Below are positions 10,641-24,010 of a stretch of 64,000 nt of DNA, in pieces. The DNA is from Lagopus muta (taxonomy: Eukaryota > Chordata > Aves > Galliformes > Phasianidae): assembly GCF_023343835.1 (NCBI RefSeq), contig NC_064439.1, positions 20,407,433 to 20,471,432 of the forward strand. Reading direction: 5' to 3'. The first letter of the stretch is position 1; the number at the start of each line of letters is the position of its first letter. Made by a program: the position numbers and the translations under genes. The notes under the pieces were generated by a model. The model worked only from the letters and a program-made list of their open reading frames with translations, did not search any database and had not been told where the DNA came from.

Positions 10641-13600
10641 TACTAGGTCTTACTATAGGTCTTCCAAAATGGCTATATAGTTGTCTATGAGATACATTTA
10701 ACACATTTTTAGTAATAAAAAGAATTATTTATTGAAGAAAAACCTTAATCACATGGCTGCAAAAAGTTATGTCCAATTATATGCCCCATCAGTGTAGTTG
10801 TACAGAAGATCATAATGGGAAGTTCTGAATTGTTTTGCTAGAGAAATACCTAATGAAGTATTTGGTTACTAAAATAATGCATTCCTTTGGAGCTACATTA
10901 GGTAACTAAAAAGGTCTCAGGAAAGGAAAAACTACATGGGGAATTTGTTTTTATTTTATAGTCACTTCATATGCTGAGGATTCTTAGCTTATTCTGTAAG
11001 ACGAGAAACAGTAAGTGACAGGTTTTAAAGTGTCATGCTTTTTAGTGAATATTTTGTCTTTTAACACAAAATAACTTGAATACTGATTAATTTTTTGTTC
11101 TAAAAGGATGCTTTTATAATGAGCAGACGTGAAATTTAACAAAGAGAAACCATTTTCTGCAAAAAATGTATTTCATTTTATGATGTTCATTTGATCATTT
11201 TCAATCCTCAAGTTCTAGATCTCTTCTTCTGTAGTAAAAATGCAGGTCCCAACACTGAGTGTCTCCAAGCCCCACACTTGCAAAATCATACCCATGATCT
11301 CTCCAAGCTCTGGAAACCCTTAGGATCTGAAAATGAAACAACTCTGAGGCCATGAAAGTTAAATTCCCCCCACCTGTATGAAATCATAGTAACCAGTTTC
11401 TTCCTGGGTGAGGTATGGCAAGAGAGAGGGAGAAACAATCTGGGCTACAGAAGTGTGAGGTCAGTCAGAAAGTCCTACCCAGTCCTTCTCCCTCCTTCTC
11501 TAGCAGCTGCTACTTTTTCTGGACTATTGACAGTATCAGCAGCTGCAGTTCTTCAAAAAGTGCAAAGCCAGAGCTCCTGGTGCTGCAGACAGCTCACAGC
11601 CAGGAGCTCCTCTGTCCCAGTGTGGTCTCTGTTGCAACCTTCCTTTTTGACTTCAATTTTCCTGTACAGATGTCCCCCACGATCTTTTTCATTTATCCCT
11701 GTCTTTAGACTTGCTTGGTATTAGCTGCCTGATTAATTGAGCCACGTAGGTCCTAATACAGGGTTGCTCAGGATAATAGGAACTTGGCCAATGAATTTGT
11801 GATTTGAAGTGGTTTCAAACAAGTTTATATATGGAATGGCAAAACAACAGCTAGCTAACATGGAAAATCTGTGACTGATGTTTCCCAAACCTGGGGAGAT
11901 TAACAGTAATAAGGCATACTGGGCTCACTCTCATTTGCTGTCTGAAATAGCCTCCAACTACCAGAACAGTACACATCGGTAGCTTAAAAACTGAACACCA
12001 GCAGCACATAAGCCAGAGGTGCTAGCAGAAATTACTCAAACTAATAGAGATTGGTTTATGAGTAAAGCAGCTTAATGTCTTTATCAAAAGGCATCATAAG
12101 CTGTAACCGACTGTTGCCATTGCCAACACTGACTGTTGCACTGCAAACACTTTAATTAAAACGCTAAGATTATTTTTTATCCATCTGCAAGTGCATGGTT
12201 TTCAAGTTATGTATAAACTTCTGAGAGCCGTCAGAAGTACAAATGTTATCTCTGCTTTTAGACAGAGATTACACCAGAGCCAAGCAAAAAATGAATAAAT
12301 ACAGGTGCATAAATCAGATTTTGGAATGCAGACTGGATGAGATTTGGGAAGGCTACATCCAGTGGTGAAACCCTACAGAAAGAAAATCAGAGTTTTGGGA
12401 TGGAGCGGGTTGTACTGGATGGTCAGTCTCCATCAGCAGGACGGCTGCTCCTGAAGTGTTCACAGCTGTGCTGTGTAGAATATGTGAATGTAATCAGAGA
12501 ATGAAACAAGCGGGGAGAAAGAAGTAGGCTTTATACTTGCCCCAGATTAATAGCAACCTTAGGAAGCTGTATTAAAAACTGGCCAGCCTTTAGGCCAAAT
12601 AAACTAACAGTGTGGTATGATGAAATTGGCTCCTTGGAACAAAGTAACTAGATTTGTGTATGCTGGCAGGAAAAAGATCTCTAAAACTTCTCCTAGACTA
12701 TTATTCTTGCATCTCTGAGGTGGCCTTGTATGAAGAAACTGTACAGGTGATTGTGCATGCCCAGTTTGGTTTTGCCATGTGTACTCTACTTGATGTGGAA
12801 ATATTTGAAAGTATCTAGGGGGAACAGGATGAGATTTCTATGACCCCCATGCTACAGGTTCCTGGGGGGGACCATGACTGGAACTGTAAGATGGCTGTGA
12901 AAAGAGTTGTCAAATGCTGATCGTTGTTTCATCCCTTGAAGATGGAATGAAGCTTGAAAGCCATGTCCACAGCAATGAGGGAGGGCTGCTTCGCTCTGAT
13001 CATCAGTGTCACTTATTGAAAGGTTTGATCTGGACAAAGGAATCCTGGCTGTGTGGTAGAAAGATCAGGAGGTCAGAGCCATCCCTAGGGCCACTGCCAT
13101 TTAATGGACTCATCTGTTACAACTGATGGTGATCTTCATAGATTTGCATTACAGATTTAAGTAAGAAAAGGTTAGTAGTATGAGAGATGAATTAAGTGAA
13201 AGGTTTTACACTTAAATTATATATTTTAACAAGAGAAATACAAATAGAGATATCCTCTGATAGTGAAGGAATGGTTATTAATCATTAATAAAAATACCTT
13301 GCATGCTAAAAGATTATTAAAATCAATAGCTTTTCTCTATTTTGTTAGCAGTAAGATTTAAACTGAAGCTTTTCCAGCTTCAGGCTATGAAATAAATGGA
13401 TTCATGAAAGCGGAGTCCTGCTACCTACTCTATAGTTTGTCAATACTGACTGTTCGGTCTTGGACTGAAAGCCATTCATCAATTCTTCTCTAACAGCAGT
13501 GTTTCAAAGTGCAGGGACCTGCCTCTCAGCTGCACTGTCTTCTCAGCTGTACCCTGTTAGACAAAGAGGCTCAAGTCCTAGAGGGCAATTCTTTGAGGTA

Positions 13601-15617
13601 TGTAGCAGACCTTTCCAGCTGAGGGCATATTTCCTGCTCTGCTGTCTCTGATGTAGACTGTGCTTCAGAGAGCCCTGGATGAAGGCTGCATTTAGAATAT
13701 TTTCTAGTTGTGTTCTCAGTGTTTCAGCTTTCACATACAGCCTCTGACTGAGATGGAGCAATCTGTTATTCAGGTAATAATTGAATTTGAATTCTTTCCA
13801 CAGAAGAAATGTTTTGGTTGTGGCAAAGTTGGAGGGTTTTTTCTGATTTTTCAGAAAAAATGACAAAGCCATCACTTTTCTCCCCATATCTTCTTTTCTG
13901 ATTAGTCTTGCTGCAGATCGGGATTGTCTTGCCTTTACACCTAGCCCAAAGGATGAGGCCAGTCTCTTTGGCAGTGTGGCCTTGCATCCATCTCCAGCCA
14001 TGCATCCACCCCTCCATGTGTGCATCTAACCATGCACTGTGGCTGCAGCCGTTGCCCTCACCCTGACATTTTATAGCAGATTGTCCCAATTGCTCTGGGC
14101 TCTCCTTAACACAGGCTCCCTGAGACAGTGTCTGAATACTGCTCTGAGTGCCTTCAAACAGCACATTTGCTTTTAAGAAACAACTCTTTTCTCTCAGAGT
14201 GCCTTTGGGAGATTAAGTGTGAAATGGGCATTTATATGGTCCTTGTCTATTATAGATTTTATCTGCCTTCTAAGTTTCCCTCCCCTGTTTGCTAATGGAA
14301 GTCAAATTGTTAAATCCATGGTGCTAAACTTAATGTAATTATCTCTATTCCGATGCTTTCTTCATAACGGGTAATAACTGTGTGCTGTGTAGATAGATGT
14401 TCCCGTAGTACTGTCACAAAACTGTGGGGATATGGAATAGCTCACAGGTTACTGAAGGCTGAATTTCCAACTTTGTATTGTAGCAAGAAATCAAACTACA
14501 GATTTGTATTATTTACTCCTTTTTATGAGCTTAAATCTTTTTTCTTTTACGTTTTTGATGGGGTAATTAACAAAAATTGCAGCAAAGGACAGTTTCACAG
14601 GTGATGCATCACTGTATGACGTGTACAATGCTAATACTCAGTAGACACTGCACAGGAACATTTCACAAAGCTGGTACCACCAGAGGTGTTCAGGGGAAGG
14701 ATAATGGTGGTTGGTCCTGTTCTCGGGGGGATCATTAGTGAACTGAGGTTCTGTACTTCATGAAACTATAGACTAAATATCTAGGTACCTACATATTTAG
14801 GACAAATTGCAAAAACTGTAATTTAACCTGCTAACTAGAATACCATAACTGTACAATAATTGTCTGTCACAGAAAAAAAATCCAGCCTGGCATAATTTGA
14901 ACTCTTTTAGTGTGTGCATCCCTTCCTTTGCCTTTCTCCTGGCTTGGCTTCTAGTCCCGTAGATGAGCTGATATGTCACTTACAATGTTTCTTCATTTCT
15001 TTGGTTCTGAAGTAAGGTTCTCATACTTTATCTTCTTGAAACCTACTGCTAAAAAGGTCTACACAGATGTAAGCATTCATCTAATAAGCATTGCTCATCC
15101 AATTTGCATAAATAAAAATAACTATTCATACTTTATGGGTTATGAAGATTCCCGCTTCAGTCGAACTCAAGTATTGTGGAAAAAAAATGCAGCAAATATA
15201 TGTAAAGGATTCTTTTCCCCCTTAATTTGAACCATACTTTGTGAAATGGTGGAAGAGTTTCTGGGCTGAATTTTGTATACCAAAGCGAAGTCTGGAAAAC
15301 AGTTGTTAACATTTTACAGCTGAATTATGCACTCCTGAAATGTGTGGGCTTTCCACAAGTTCATGGGGAGAGCACGCCCTCCTTTTAATTTGCTGTGTGT
15401 GATGCTGGCTTTACTAAGCTCAAACACTTTTTTTTAAAGTTGTAAATGGTGCAAGGTCTGTGCCTGTTTCCCTGTAGCTGTACTTCTCAAGATTTATTTT
15501 TTCACTGAGATTTCTTTTTCAGTTCTGAAAACATAATGTAGCTTCCAGTTTTAAACTTGCTAAAAGTAGAACTTCAACATGATATTTAGGGGGGAAAAAG
15601 GAAAAATAACACCTTAA
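10641..15617. other. unique sequence
   Basis: About 5 kb without a recognisable gene or repeat. The longest open frames, 160 and 132 codons overlapping on the minus strand at 13543-14164, have no recognised domain. T-rich and A-rich stretches are short. Confidence 0.45.
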
Positions 15618-16787
15618 AGTCAGCACGGGTTCACAAGGGGGAGGTCGTGCTTGACCAACCTGGTAGCCTTCTATGATGTTGTCTCTGGCTGGGTGGATAG
15701 GGGGAGAGCAGTGGATGTAGTCTACCTTGATTTCAGCAAGGCATTTGATACTGTCCCCCATGACGTCCTTATAACAAAGCTGAGGAAGTGTGGGATAGAT
15801 GAGTGGACAGTGAGGTGGGTTGAGAACTGGCTGACTGGCAGAGCGCAGAGGGTCGTTGGTGGTGCAGAGTCCAGTTGGAGGCCTGTAACCAGCGGTGTTC
15901 CTCAGGGGTCTGTGCTGGGTCCGGTCTTGTTCAACATCTTCATCAATGACCTTGATGAGGGGATAATGGCCACCCTCAGCAAGTTTGCCGATGATATGAA
16001 GTTGGGAGGATTGGCTGACACGCCTGAAGGCTGTGTTGCCATTCAGCAAGACCTGGATAGGCTGGAGAGCGGGGCAGAAAAAAAACGGATGAGGTTTAAC
16101 AAAAGCAAGTGTAGAGTCTTGCATCTGGGGAGGAATAATTCCATGCACCAGTACAGGTTGGGGGATGACCTGCTGGAGGGGAGCTCTGCGGAAAGGGACC
16201 TGGGTGTCCTGGTGGATGACAGGTTGGCCATGAGCCAGCAGTGTGCCCTTGTGGCCAAAAAGGCCAATGGCTTACTGGGGTGCATTAAAAAGAGCGTGGC
16301 CAGCAGGTCAAAGGAGGTGATCCTCCCCCTCTACTCTGCCCTGGTAAGACCTCATCTGGAGTACTGCGTCCAGTTCTGGGCTCCCCAGTACAAAAAAGAC
16401 AGGGATCTCTTGGAAAGAGTCCAGCGGAGGGCCACGAAGATGGTGAGGGGCCTGGAGCATCTCTCCTATGAGGAAAGGCTGAGTGAACTGGGTCTGTTCA
16501 GCCTTGAGAAAAGGAGACTGAGAGGGGACCTGATCCAGGTCTATAAATATCTAAGGTGTGGGGGGCAGAATGGCGAGGCCGGACTCTTTTCAGTGGTGAG
16601 TGGAGACAGGACAAGGGGAAACGGCTGGAAACTGCAGCATAGGAAGTTCCACACAAACATGCGCAAGAACTTCTTTACAGTGAGGGTGACGGAGCACTGG
16701 AACAGGCTGCCCAGGGAGGTGGTGGAGTCTCCTTCTCTGGAGATGTTCAAGACCTGCCTGGATGCCTACCTGTGCGACCTGCTGTAG
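15618..16787 (+). CDS. CR1 reverse transcriptase, C-terminal part (5'-truncated ORF2)
   Basis: An open frame of about 390 codons with no native start; it is open from just after a TAA at 15615-15617 and ends at TAG 16785-16787. Counting residues from the TTG codon at 15651, the RT palm motifs are [11 protein letters not shown] (25-35, motif A with a catalytic Asp), [14 protein letters not shown] (81-94, motif B) and FADD (112-115, motif C with both catalytic Asp). The rest is the CR1 thumb and C-terminal region, including the [17 protein letters not shown] segment, ending in [10 protein letters not shown]. The N-terminal endonuclease and the start of the RT are missing, so this copy cannot move by itself. 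In intact elements the protein nicks DNA and copies the CR1 RNA at the target. A 209-codon frame on the opposite strand is an antisense shadow. Confidence 0.9.
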   Translation, partial: SQHGFTRGRSCLTNLVAFYDVVSGWVDRGRAVDVVYLDFSKAFDTVPHDVLITKLRKCGIDEWTVRWVENWLTGRAQRVVGGAESSWRPVTSGVPQGSVLGPVLFNIFINDLDEGIMATLSKFADDMKLGGLADTPEGCVAIQQDLDRLESGAEKKRMRFNKSKCRVLHLGRNNSMHQYRLGDDLLEGSSAERDLGVLVDDRLAMSQQCALVAKKANGLLGCIKKSVASRSKEVILPLYSALVRPHLEYCVQFWAPQYKKDRDLLERVQRRATKMVRGLEHLSYEERLSELGLFSLEKRRLRGDLIQVYKYLRCGGQNGEAGLFSVVSGDRTRGNGWKLQHRKFHTNMRKNFFTVRVTEHWNRLPREVVESPSLEMFKTCLDAYLCDLL

Positions 16788-16868
16788 GGAACCTGCTTTG
16801 GCAGGGGGGTTGGACTCGATGATCTCTGGAGGTCCCTTCCAACCCCTACAATTCTGTGATTCTGTGAT
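15618..16868 (+). mobile_element. CR1 LINE, 5'-truncated, well preserved
   Basis: About 1.25 kb from the 3' end of a CR1 non-LTR retrotransposon. The 5' boundary lies just before the [21 protein letters not shown] segment, where the upstream DNA stops resembling CR1. Full-length CR1 is about 4.5 kb, so only the 3' quarter was inserted, which is usual for target-primed reverse transcription. After the ORF stop comes an 81-bp 3' UTR with the GGTTGGACTCGATGATCT block, ending in two tandem ATTCTGTG octamers, the CR1 hallmark in place of a poly(A) tail. The intact frame and the close match to the 23.8 kb copy suggest a fairly recent insertion. Confidence 0.97.
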
Positions 16869-18687
16869 CTGCACAGGACTTAGGAGTTTAAATTTCTTTA
16901 GCCTCCCAAGGGATGCTCTGGAGGGTTTACATATTTGCCAAATATATTTCTACATAGAGAACTACTGTCACATCTGTCTAAAAAAGCAAACAAAAACTAC
17001 TGTCACAATTGTGTTCTGGGGAGACTGAGACTAAGCCTGATGCAGAATGGAAACTGAGTGCTTTGAATGCGAATACTGTTATTCAACATCTAATGAAATC
17101 TTCAACCTCTCCATGTGGACGTAACCTAAGTTGTTTGGTTATACGTTTTCCCATTGGCCAACAGTCGTTAGAAAGAAGTAAAATAGCATGACGACTTCTT
17201 TGATAAGCATATGGTCTATAAAGTCTTCAGGGAGCTGACAAATGGGTTTTTTTTAGGTCTTGTATCAAAGCATTTGAGAGATATTTGGATTCAAATTGTG
17301 CTTTAGTGATGTAGGAGCTGAGGAACCAGGCCAGCCTGAAGATGGATTTCTGATGTCATTGTCCAGCAGTGCTTCACACAGCATTGATGAACTTTGGAGT
17401 CCTGTGGCCCCTCAAGCAGGTGTGTTGATGAAGGCTGGGAAAAATGGTGAAATGATATAATAAGGCATAATTGAAATGTAATGTGTTAATGGAATCAATG
17501 AAACATAACAGTGTTGGGTAATTCTTAAAGAAAAAAGGGATACGCTCTCTACAGGCAGTGCTACAGAATTGTTTCTACCTACCCTATGAGTGCCATTTCT
17601 GCCCGTATTACTGTTCTACATTGCTGCGGTTTTTATTTTATTTGGGAATTTTTGGCTCATTGCAATGAGATGTGTAAGCTCTATGGCAACGAGAGAGGTA
17701 GAGAGGTGGCAAATTCATAAGAAAATCAAGTGATCAAGAGGAAAGAGCAATTTCAGTCATGCTGCTTAGCAGTCTCTGCAGAGCATGATTTAACTTTGCT
17801 TAACATTTAACAAGAGCTTCATTTACGTAAAAAATGATGCAACTGAGGTGCCAGAGCTCCTAATAAAAATCCCTGAGGCTTCTTAAAGGCTTGTGGCAAA
17901 ATTAAGGAGCATTAATTTCAGCTTCCTTGGTATTTCTGAGAGAAGTGTCTTTGACTGTAGGAAAAACTGAAAATTATTATTTAGAAGAAAATGCCTCATT
18001 CTATTGAAAATAATTTCTGTGAATGTTTTTATGCTTCTTTTGAAAATATAAAAATTTCCATTAAAAATGTGTGAAGTGAAAGAAATATATCCAGTTTTCA
18101 GGAAGTTCAACTAGAAAAATTCTGGCATCCTCAAGAGAAGCACCATTTTGCTTTAATTAAGAACTTGAATTAAGAACTAAAAATGAAATGCATGTACACA
18201 GAAATCATAAGCGTTAACACAGGCACACAAGTGAGGGGATGCTGAGTGCATGCAGGGGTCTCCACAGCAGAGGTGCTTCGAAGTAGAGTGGGATACTGTG
18301 GCAAGAAGCCCAGGGCTCACCTAGATGTGGGGTTACCATGTCTCTGAGAACAGACCCCCATTTGGATGGGGCTGCCCAAATGTCTCTGCTAGAGAAATGA
18401 AAAGCTGAAAGAGACTTTGGAGAGTAAAACAAAGTAGAAAACCTCTAAGTGTACAGATAGTCATACGTGTTTGCCTCAGACTGAAATAAGGCATGCTAAT
18501 GAACACTGCATCCTTTCCTTTTGGTGTGACCTTAAGCTCCTTGCAGCACCTACCCTTTTAATTAAAGAATGTCTTTAATTTCTCAGAAAACTTCAATGAT
18601 AGTGTTGAACTGCAAATGTGCTTGAATAACTATTCATATATCAACAGATAATTAAGTACTGATCTGTTCTTAAAAATATAACAGCAT
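16869..18687. other. AT-rich unique sequence
   Basis: No gene or repeat recognised. Confidence 0.45.
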
Positions 18688-18760
18688 TTGGCAGTGGGTT
18701 GGACTAGATAATCATAGTGGTCTTTTCCAACCTTCATGATTGTATAAATCTATGATTTCT
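18688..18760 (+). mobile_element. CR1 3'-end fragment
   Basis: A short piece of the CR1 3' UTR: the GGTTGGACTAGAT block, then TCTTTTCCAACC and degenerate octamers (ATGATTGTAT, ATCTATGATT). It lies tail-first towards the oppositely oriented copy that begins about 110 bp downstream. Confidence 0.85.
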
Positions 18761-18870
18761 GGCTTGTTCTTTTTTTTAGAAACCATAATGGACAGGATTT
18801 TATTAAACTATGAGCTAGTGCAAGATACTTAAAAAAAAATCATGTGAAGAGTACATCTGCAGAATTATGT

Positions 18871-19275
18871 TGAATCATAGAATGTCTTGGGTTGGAGGGG
18901 ACCTCAAGGATCATCAAGCTCCAACCCCCTGCTGCATGCAGGGCCACCACTCTCCATATATATTATCAGGCTGCCCAGGGCCCCATCCAACCTGGCCTTG
19001 AACACCTCAGGGACAGGGCAGCCACAGCCTCTCTGGGCAGCTGTTCCAGCACCTCACCACTTTCTGTGAACAGAACTTTCCCCTGGCATCCAACCTAAAT
19101 TTTCATCCCTTCAACTTAAAAACCATTTCCCCTTGTTCTGCCATTATCTACCCTTACAAAGAGTTGGGTCCCTTCTCTTTATAGGCTCCTTTTAGGTACT
19201 GGAAGGCTTCAGTGAGGTCACCCCATAGCTTTCTTTTCTCCAAGCAAGCCCAGTAATGGCACAACATGGATTGCA
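18871..19275 (-). mobile_element. CR1 fragment, diverged
   Basis: Minus-strand CR1. The 3' end comes first on the + strand, with GAATCATAGAATGTCTTGGG, GGACCTCAAGGATCATC and CCAACCCCCTGC. It continues through the GGGCAGCTGTTCCAGC, CTTCCAGTACCT-complement and GTGAGGTCACCCC parts of the RT C-terminal region. The many differences from the 15.6 kb copy indicate an older or different CR1 subfamily; no frame is intact. Confidence 0.92.
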
Positions 19276-21334
19276 GTATCTCCACCACGTTCAACTAATA
19301 AAATAGTTTTAAGGGAGTTTTGTCATGCAGATCCATCAAAGTGCAGCTAAGGATTGCAATAAATATCCTCTGTCTTGCTGAGAGATTGGTCATAGTAGAA
19401 ACTCCTGGGTGCCACTGGCTGCCTCCATACATTTCAGCCCCTTGTAGCCAAAAGGTGATAAAGCTAGTCTTGTGCAGTGAGCCAACAGCCATCTTCCTAC
19501 AATGCAATTACAGTGATTAGACTTCTTTCCCTGTCAACAAGAGGCAGAGAAAAGGAGGCTCTAAGCAGATGGGAATTTCCTTAATCCCATTATGTGAAGC
19601 TCCCTTTTTTCCTCAAAAACCATGGTATCCCAAGTGGGATTTTGTAAGCATCTCAAAGCTTGTTAGTGGATTTTTTTTTTCCCCAATTTGTTCCTGCAAA
19701 ATAAAGCTGAAGAGTCGCACACAGAGAGAGGCAGGGCAGCTGGACAGGAGGCACGGCAGGAAGCCTCGTAAATGCTTCCAAACTGAGCTAAGGCGGTAAT
19801 CCTCCCTTTCGTTCAGAAATCCTCACAGGATAAGCATTGCTGCCTTGAGGGGAAAAGAAGGAAAACTTTTTCTTCCTGTGAATACTTAAGCAGAAGGGAA
19901 ATTTCACAGAGGAAAATGATTGTCATAAAGGTCATAAATCTTCAAGGAGCTTAGTAACACAAAGCGTCTGCAGTTAAACAATCTTTAAATATCACCTTAG
20001 AGAAACTGAAGGTCCCAATCCCCAGCCTTCCTCCTCTTCAGGATAACTTCCCTCTGACACAAAGAGAAAAATGTGGGAATTATTACCTTCTTGCATCATT
20101 GCAAAGCAAAACTACTCCATGACATTTGGAGGTCTGGCCACACAGGCACAGAGCAGTCCCGTGAGTAGTTCTGGGCACGTATAAATCCTGTGAGCCCATG
20201 CTCTATTGGCACAGGCTGTACAGGTTAGAGCTTTCCAACCACCTCTGTTCCCACTATTGACTGATGAGTCTTTAAACTGCTTTCTCTATTTTGACAAGCT
20301 TGTTTTTTAATGATCTAGCTATTTATGGCAATTTGTTCAATAGTTAGAAATTAAATTAGGAATAGCGTGAAGTAAACAAATGGAACTTGAAAACTTACTT
20401 TGGGTTGCTTTTCTTTCCTCCCTCCTGCCTGCTTCAGTCATCCAAAGTTTTACGCTGCAACTGAATTACCAGGAAGAGTATTAGTGGTCCTGCAAGGACA
20501 TCCTGACTCCATATGGATGAATTTGCCACTGCTTGCAAGGTCTCCTTGAAAAGAAGAGAAAGAGCAGTCAGCACCAGCTCAGAGCCTCCTTTTATGCTGA
20601 AATGTCTTCGGTCTGAGCAGCAGGAAAAGGATCAAATGAGTTGATCTCAAATCTCTTCCAACTGCTCCTGATGGAACCCGGGTTGGAAAGGATGGTCATA
20701 CAAAATTGGGAAGGCATCTAACATGATTCATGAAGTGAGATATCCCAGGCCTTTGGTGGTGCTGAAAGAAACACTTCTCATGCAGTTGGGATGTGCCAGT
20801 AGTAGAAAAAAAATGTTTTCATTTTCAGGAGTAATGGACATCGCTGTAATTGACTGTCACAAATCCTATAGGCTGCAAAAGGCAATGATAATCTCTCTTG
20901 TATTTCCAAGTTGCATGGGAACCCCCAGACAAACCACTGCTGCCTTCTGTGGTAGATATTTTGCATTCTCAGGACCGAGATTGTTCCTCCTTTGTGTTGA
21001 TCTTCTGCTCCAGCTAGATCTGCATGTGTCTGCAGAACTGCCATGGAGGGGAAGGATGAGGACAGTCGGGCTGCCTTCCAGACTTTACTTCCAGAGACAA
21101 GAGCTGATGCTGTGAGCAACGCAGTAATTCCACACATCTGGAAGCAGAGGAAGCAAGCTTAGACCTCTGTATTTTGTAGTATCCATGGAAATTTCCTGTG
21201 GGAATCTGTTCCGCTGCTGAACTGCTCCAAATAACAGAGTAGATGCTTCTCTGAGGAAATTAAAGATACATCACATATAGTTCAAAGGTCTGTCCAAAGT
21301 CTGGTTCTAGTTTTTTCTTTAACGTTCGTATGCT
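19276..21334. other. unique sequence
   Basis: No recognisable gene or repeat. Overlapping open frames of 130 (+) and 119 (-) codons at about 20.7-21.1 kb have no domain or splice support. Confidence 0.45.
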
Positions 21335-22420
21335 TTAAAAGCAAGTAGCCTTATTAAACGCACAGATGACGCCAGGCTTGGAGAAATGGCAAGAGCGATG
21401 GAGTGCAGGACTTGAAGTCTGAATGATCTTGCCAAATTGAGTAGTGTTCTGGTGAGAAAAAAAGGTCAACTTCAGTAAAGACGAGGTGACAAGGTACCTA
21501 GTGAGAACAAGTAGCCAAATGCGGGACAGAGCATGACTAGCTGGCTAGTATCTTCTAGAGGAGAGATCATAGAGAATCCCAAGCCAAACCTAAGTTACTG
21601 ACCAGGAGTGCTATCTCCTGAGCTGTATAAGAAAAGTCTTGCCTACAAAACAAAAATACTGATTTTAGTATCACATTAGTGAGTCCTTGGCAGGAGGATC
21701 AATTACACCTGATATGGGGCAGCAGAGGGGAGTTGCTGCATTCTGAACTTTAGTACACCAACATGCATTCCTGGTGCCTCAGTGTGCTCATTGCCCTGCT
21801 GCCCTCCTCAGCTCCTTAGGGCTGCTCCAATTCTCACTCCTGTCGCAGCCACCAACTGGATTGTGCCTCGGTGCTCCCAAAGGAGGCTCTAGGGACAGGG
21901 CAGGAAAGCAGCTGTAGGGTTTTCTGTGTTTCAACCTCACAACGTGTGTCCCCTATTAAAATATAGAGGCAATACAAGAGCAGGCAATACATCACATGTT
22001 TTTAATACAGCACTTGAGATTTGAGGCTTAAATATGGGAAGTCCCATCTTATAAAGGCTATCTGGCAATCCCAGTTGCTTTGAGAAAAATGTGGATGACC
22101 TGGAAAAGCTCCAAAGGAGAGCAATAAGAATGATGAGCTGTCTTGGAGGATTGACAGAAATGGGGTTGCTGAGCTGAAAGAAGAGAGTACTGAGGAGGGA
22201 GATGGCAATAATTCTATAATGTAAAAATGCACTGCTGCAAAGAAGAAGGGAATAATCTGCTCACCATGCTTATGTTGGATGAAACAAAAATGTGAGTTTT
22301 TTATATCACTGAGGAAAATTGAGAGTAGATGTTAGAAAGTGCTTCTGGACAGGCAGGACACTGAAATCGGGTTGCCAGGCGAAGGAGCTGGGACGTGAAG
22401 ATATTTGATTTTTTTTGCTG
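21335..22420 (+). mobile_element. ancient CR1 copy, heavily decayed
   Basis: Two blocks retain CR1 order. About 21350-21540 resembles the GCAGATGAC...AAGCTTGGAG...AATGATCTTG...TTCAGTAAAGAC region just after RT motif C. About 22075-22410 resembles the GACCTGGAAAAGCTCCAAAGGAGAGC...GAGGATTGAC...GGGTTGCCAGG region near the C-terminus. The middle (about 21.6-22.0 kb) is unrecognisable and may include an insertion. The divergence points to a much older subfamily than the copies at 15.6 and 23.8 kb. I see no intact frame. Confidence 0.6.
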
Positions 22421-23790
22421 TGATGTTGACAACGATGTTTTTTTTAGGTACTGCCTTTCCCTGAATCCTTTGTGACACACCTATCAAAGGAAACTGGGGA
22501 GATCACCTGGATAGGTATGATAGCTGATGGTCAGACTATATCAATTGCATGCCTTCTGCAGTGTTCATGAACTTCATAGTCCTTATAGGAGTATTTGCTC
22601 CATCAAGTTATCAGAGATGTTTAAATTTTGGAAGGTAAATTTTCTTAAGTCTTTGAAGGGTTAGAAATTCCATTCCCACTGAAAATCTTGTCCCTCCATA
22701 TGGAGGTTCCAAGCTCAATTTGCCAAGAGTTCATGACACTATGATGGGAAACCACCAGCCTGTAAGAACAATATACATTAATCAAGGAAGAACTGCCAAA
22801 ACTGTGATTAACTTATCATTTTAATTACAATACATGATGAAACATCTATATTAAATAACTTTAGTAATGACTGAGCCTTGCAGTACAAGCTGTAATGCGA
22901 TTTTTCTGTAAGATATTAATTTGTCTTAAGACTTGATTTTTGTCTAACACAGGTAATGATTTTAAACGGATATCTTCATAGCACAAAATGAATTATTTCT
23001 GGACAGAGATTTGTTTCTGAAATGCTTTTGTATTTTATTGTATTACTTTTTTAGTATTTGAAGTTATCATTAAAAAGTTATTGAAATTTCTCACTGTTTC
23101 CTCGCTTTTTTTTTTTTGAAGCTATACAGATTTTTGCAGGACATAATAAAGGAGAAACTGTTCATAAAATATTTTTTTTATGGTTTTCCATTGCTTTTAT
23201 TCAGTCAAAAAGGTGAAATCATTGCCCTTGGGGACAGTTTTTTGTTTGCAGCAGCACCCCAAAGACAGTATAAAGATGCATTTAGATAGCCATTGCCCTC
23301 AGAAATGTCAAATTATCAAGTTTAACACACTGAGCTACAAATTCCTACCAGCTTTCAAATCCAAAAGGAGCAGCGTGGGAATTACTCTCTATATTACATC
23401 TTTAAGCAAGCATTTCCTGTATTTCCTAGGTGATAGAAAAATATAGTGAATTAGAGAGGAAGGAAAAGGGAAAAAAAACGATAATCAGATGTAGTGGGAA
23501 AATTATAAAAGGTCGTTTCTTGTTTCTGCTCTGTTAGCCTCTGGGCACATTTTTCTCTGTTTCACTGCCCAGCCTTTGCTGGTGTTTTTGAGATAAGGAA
23601 AAGTCTCATCCCCTCCATAATGCAGTTCTGTTCCTGGGTGAAGAGAGCATCCAAATCAAAACTTCTCAAGAGGAACAAACATCGTGAGAAGATGCTTTCA
23701 ACCAAGTCTTCCCCCTTCGATTCTCCTCTCTAATATTAGATTCTTCTTCTGGCACTGACATCTGACAAAAGGAAATAGTTAGGATCAGTT
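22421..23790. other. AT-rich unique sequence
   Basis: No gene or repeat recognised; a short T run lies near 23108. Confidence 0.45.
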
Positions 23791-24010
23791 CACAGAATTA
23801 CAGAATTGTAGGGGTTGGAAGGGACCTCCAGAGATCATCGAGTCCAACCCCCCTGCCAAAGCAGGTTCCCTACAGCAGGTCGCACAGGTAGGCATCCAGG
23901 CAGGTCTTGAACATCTCCAGAGAAGGAGACTCCACCACCTCCCTGGGCAGCCTGTTCCAGTGCTCCGTCACCTCACTGTAAAGAAGTTCTTGCTCACATT
24001 TGTGTTCCCT
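23791..24010 (-). mobile_element. CR1 3' fragment, young
   Basis: About 220 bp on the minus strand that read almost the same as the last part of the 15.6 kb copy: octamers (CAGAATTACAGAATTG on +), GGAAGGGACCTCCAGAGATC, GAGTCCAACCCCCCTGCC, GTTCCCTACAGCAGG (which contains the complement of the ORF stop), then the end of the RT ORF back to the ACTTCTTTACAG segment. It is strongly 5'-truncated. The near identity suggests the same, fairly recently active subfamily. Confidence 0.96.

Noticed and set aside
15519..16148. 209-codon minus-strand frame at the CR1 copy
   Set aside because: It is antisense to the CR1 reverse-transcriptase frame and is explained by it.
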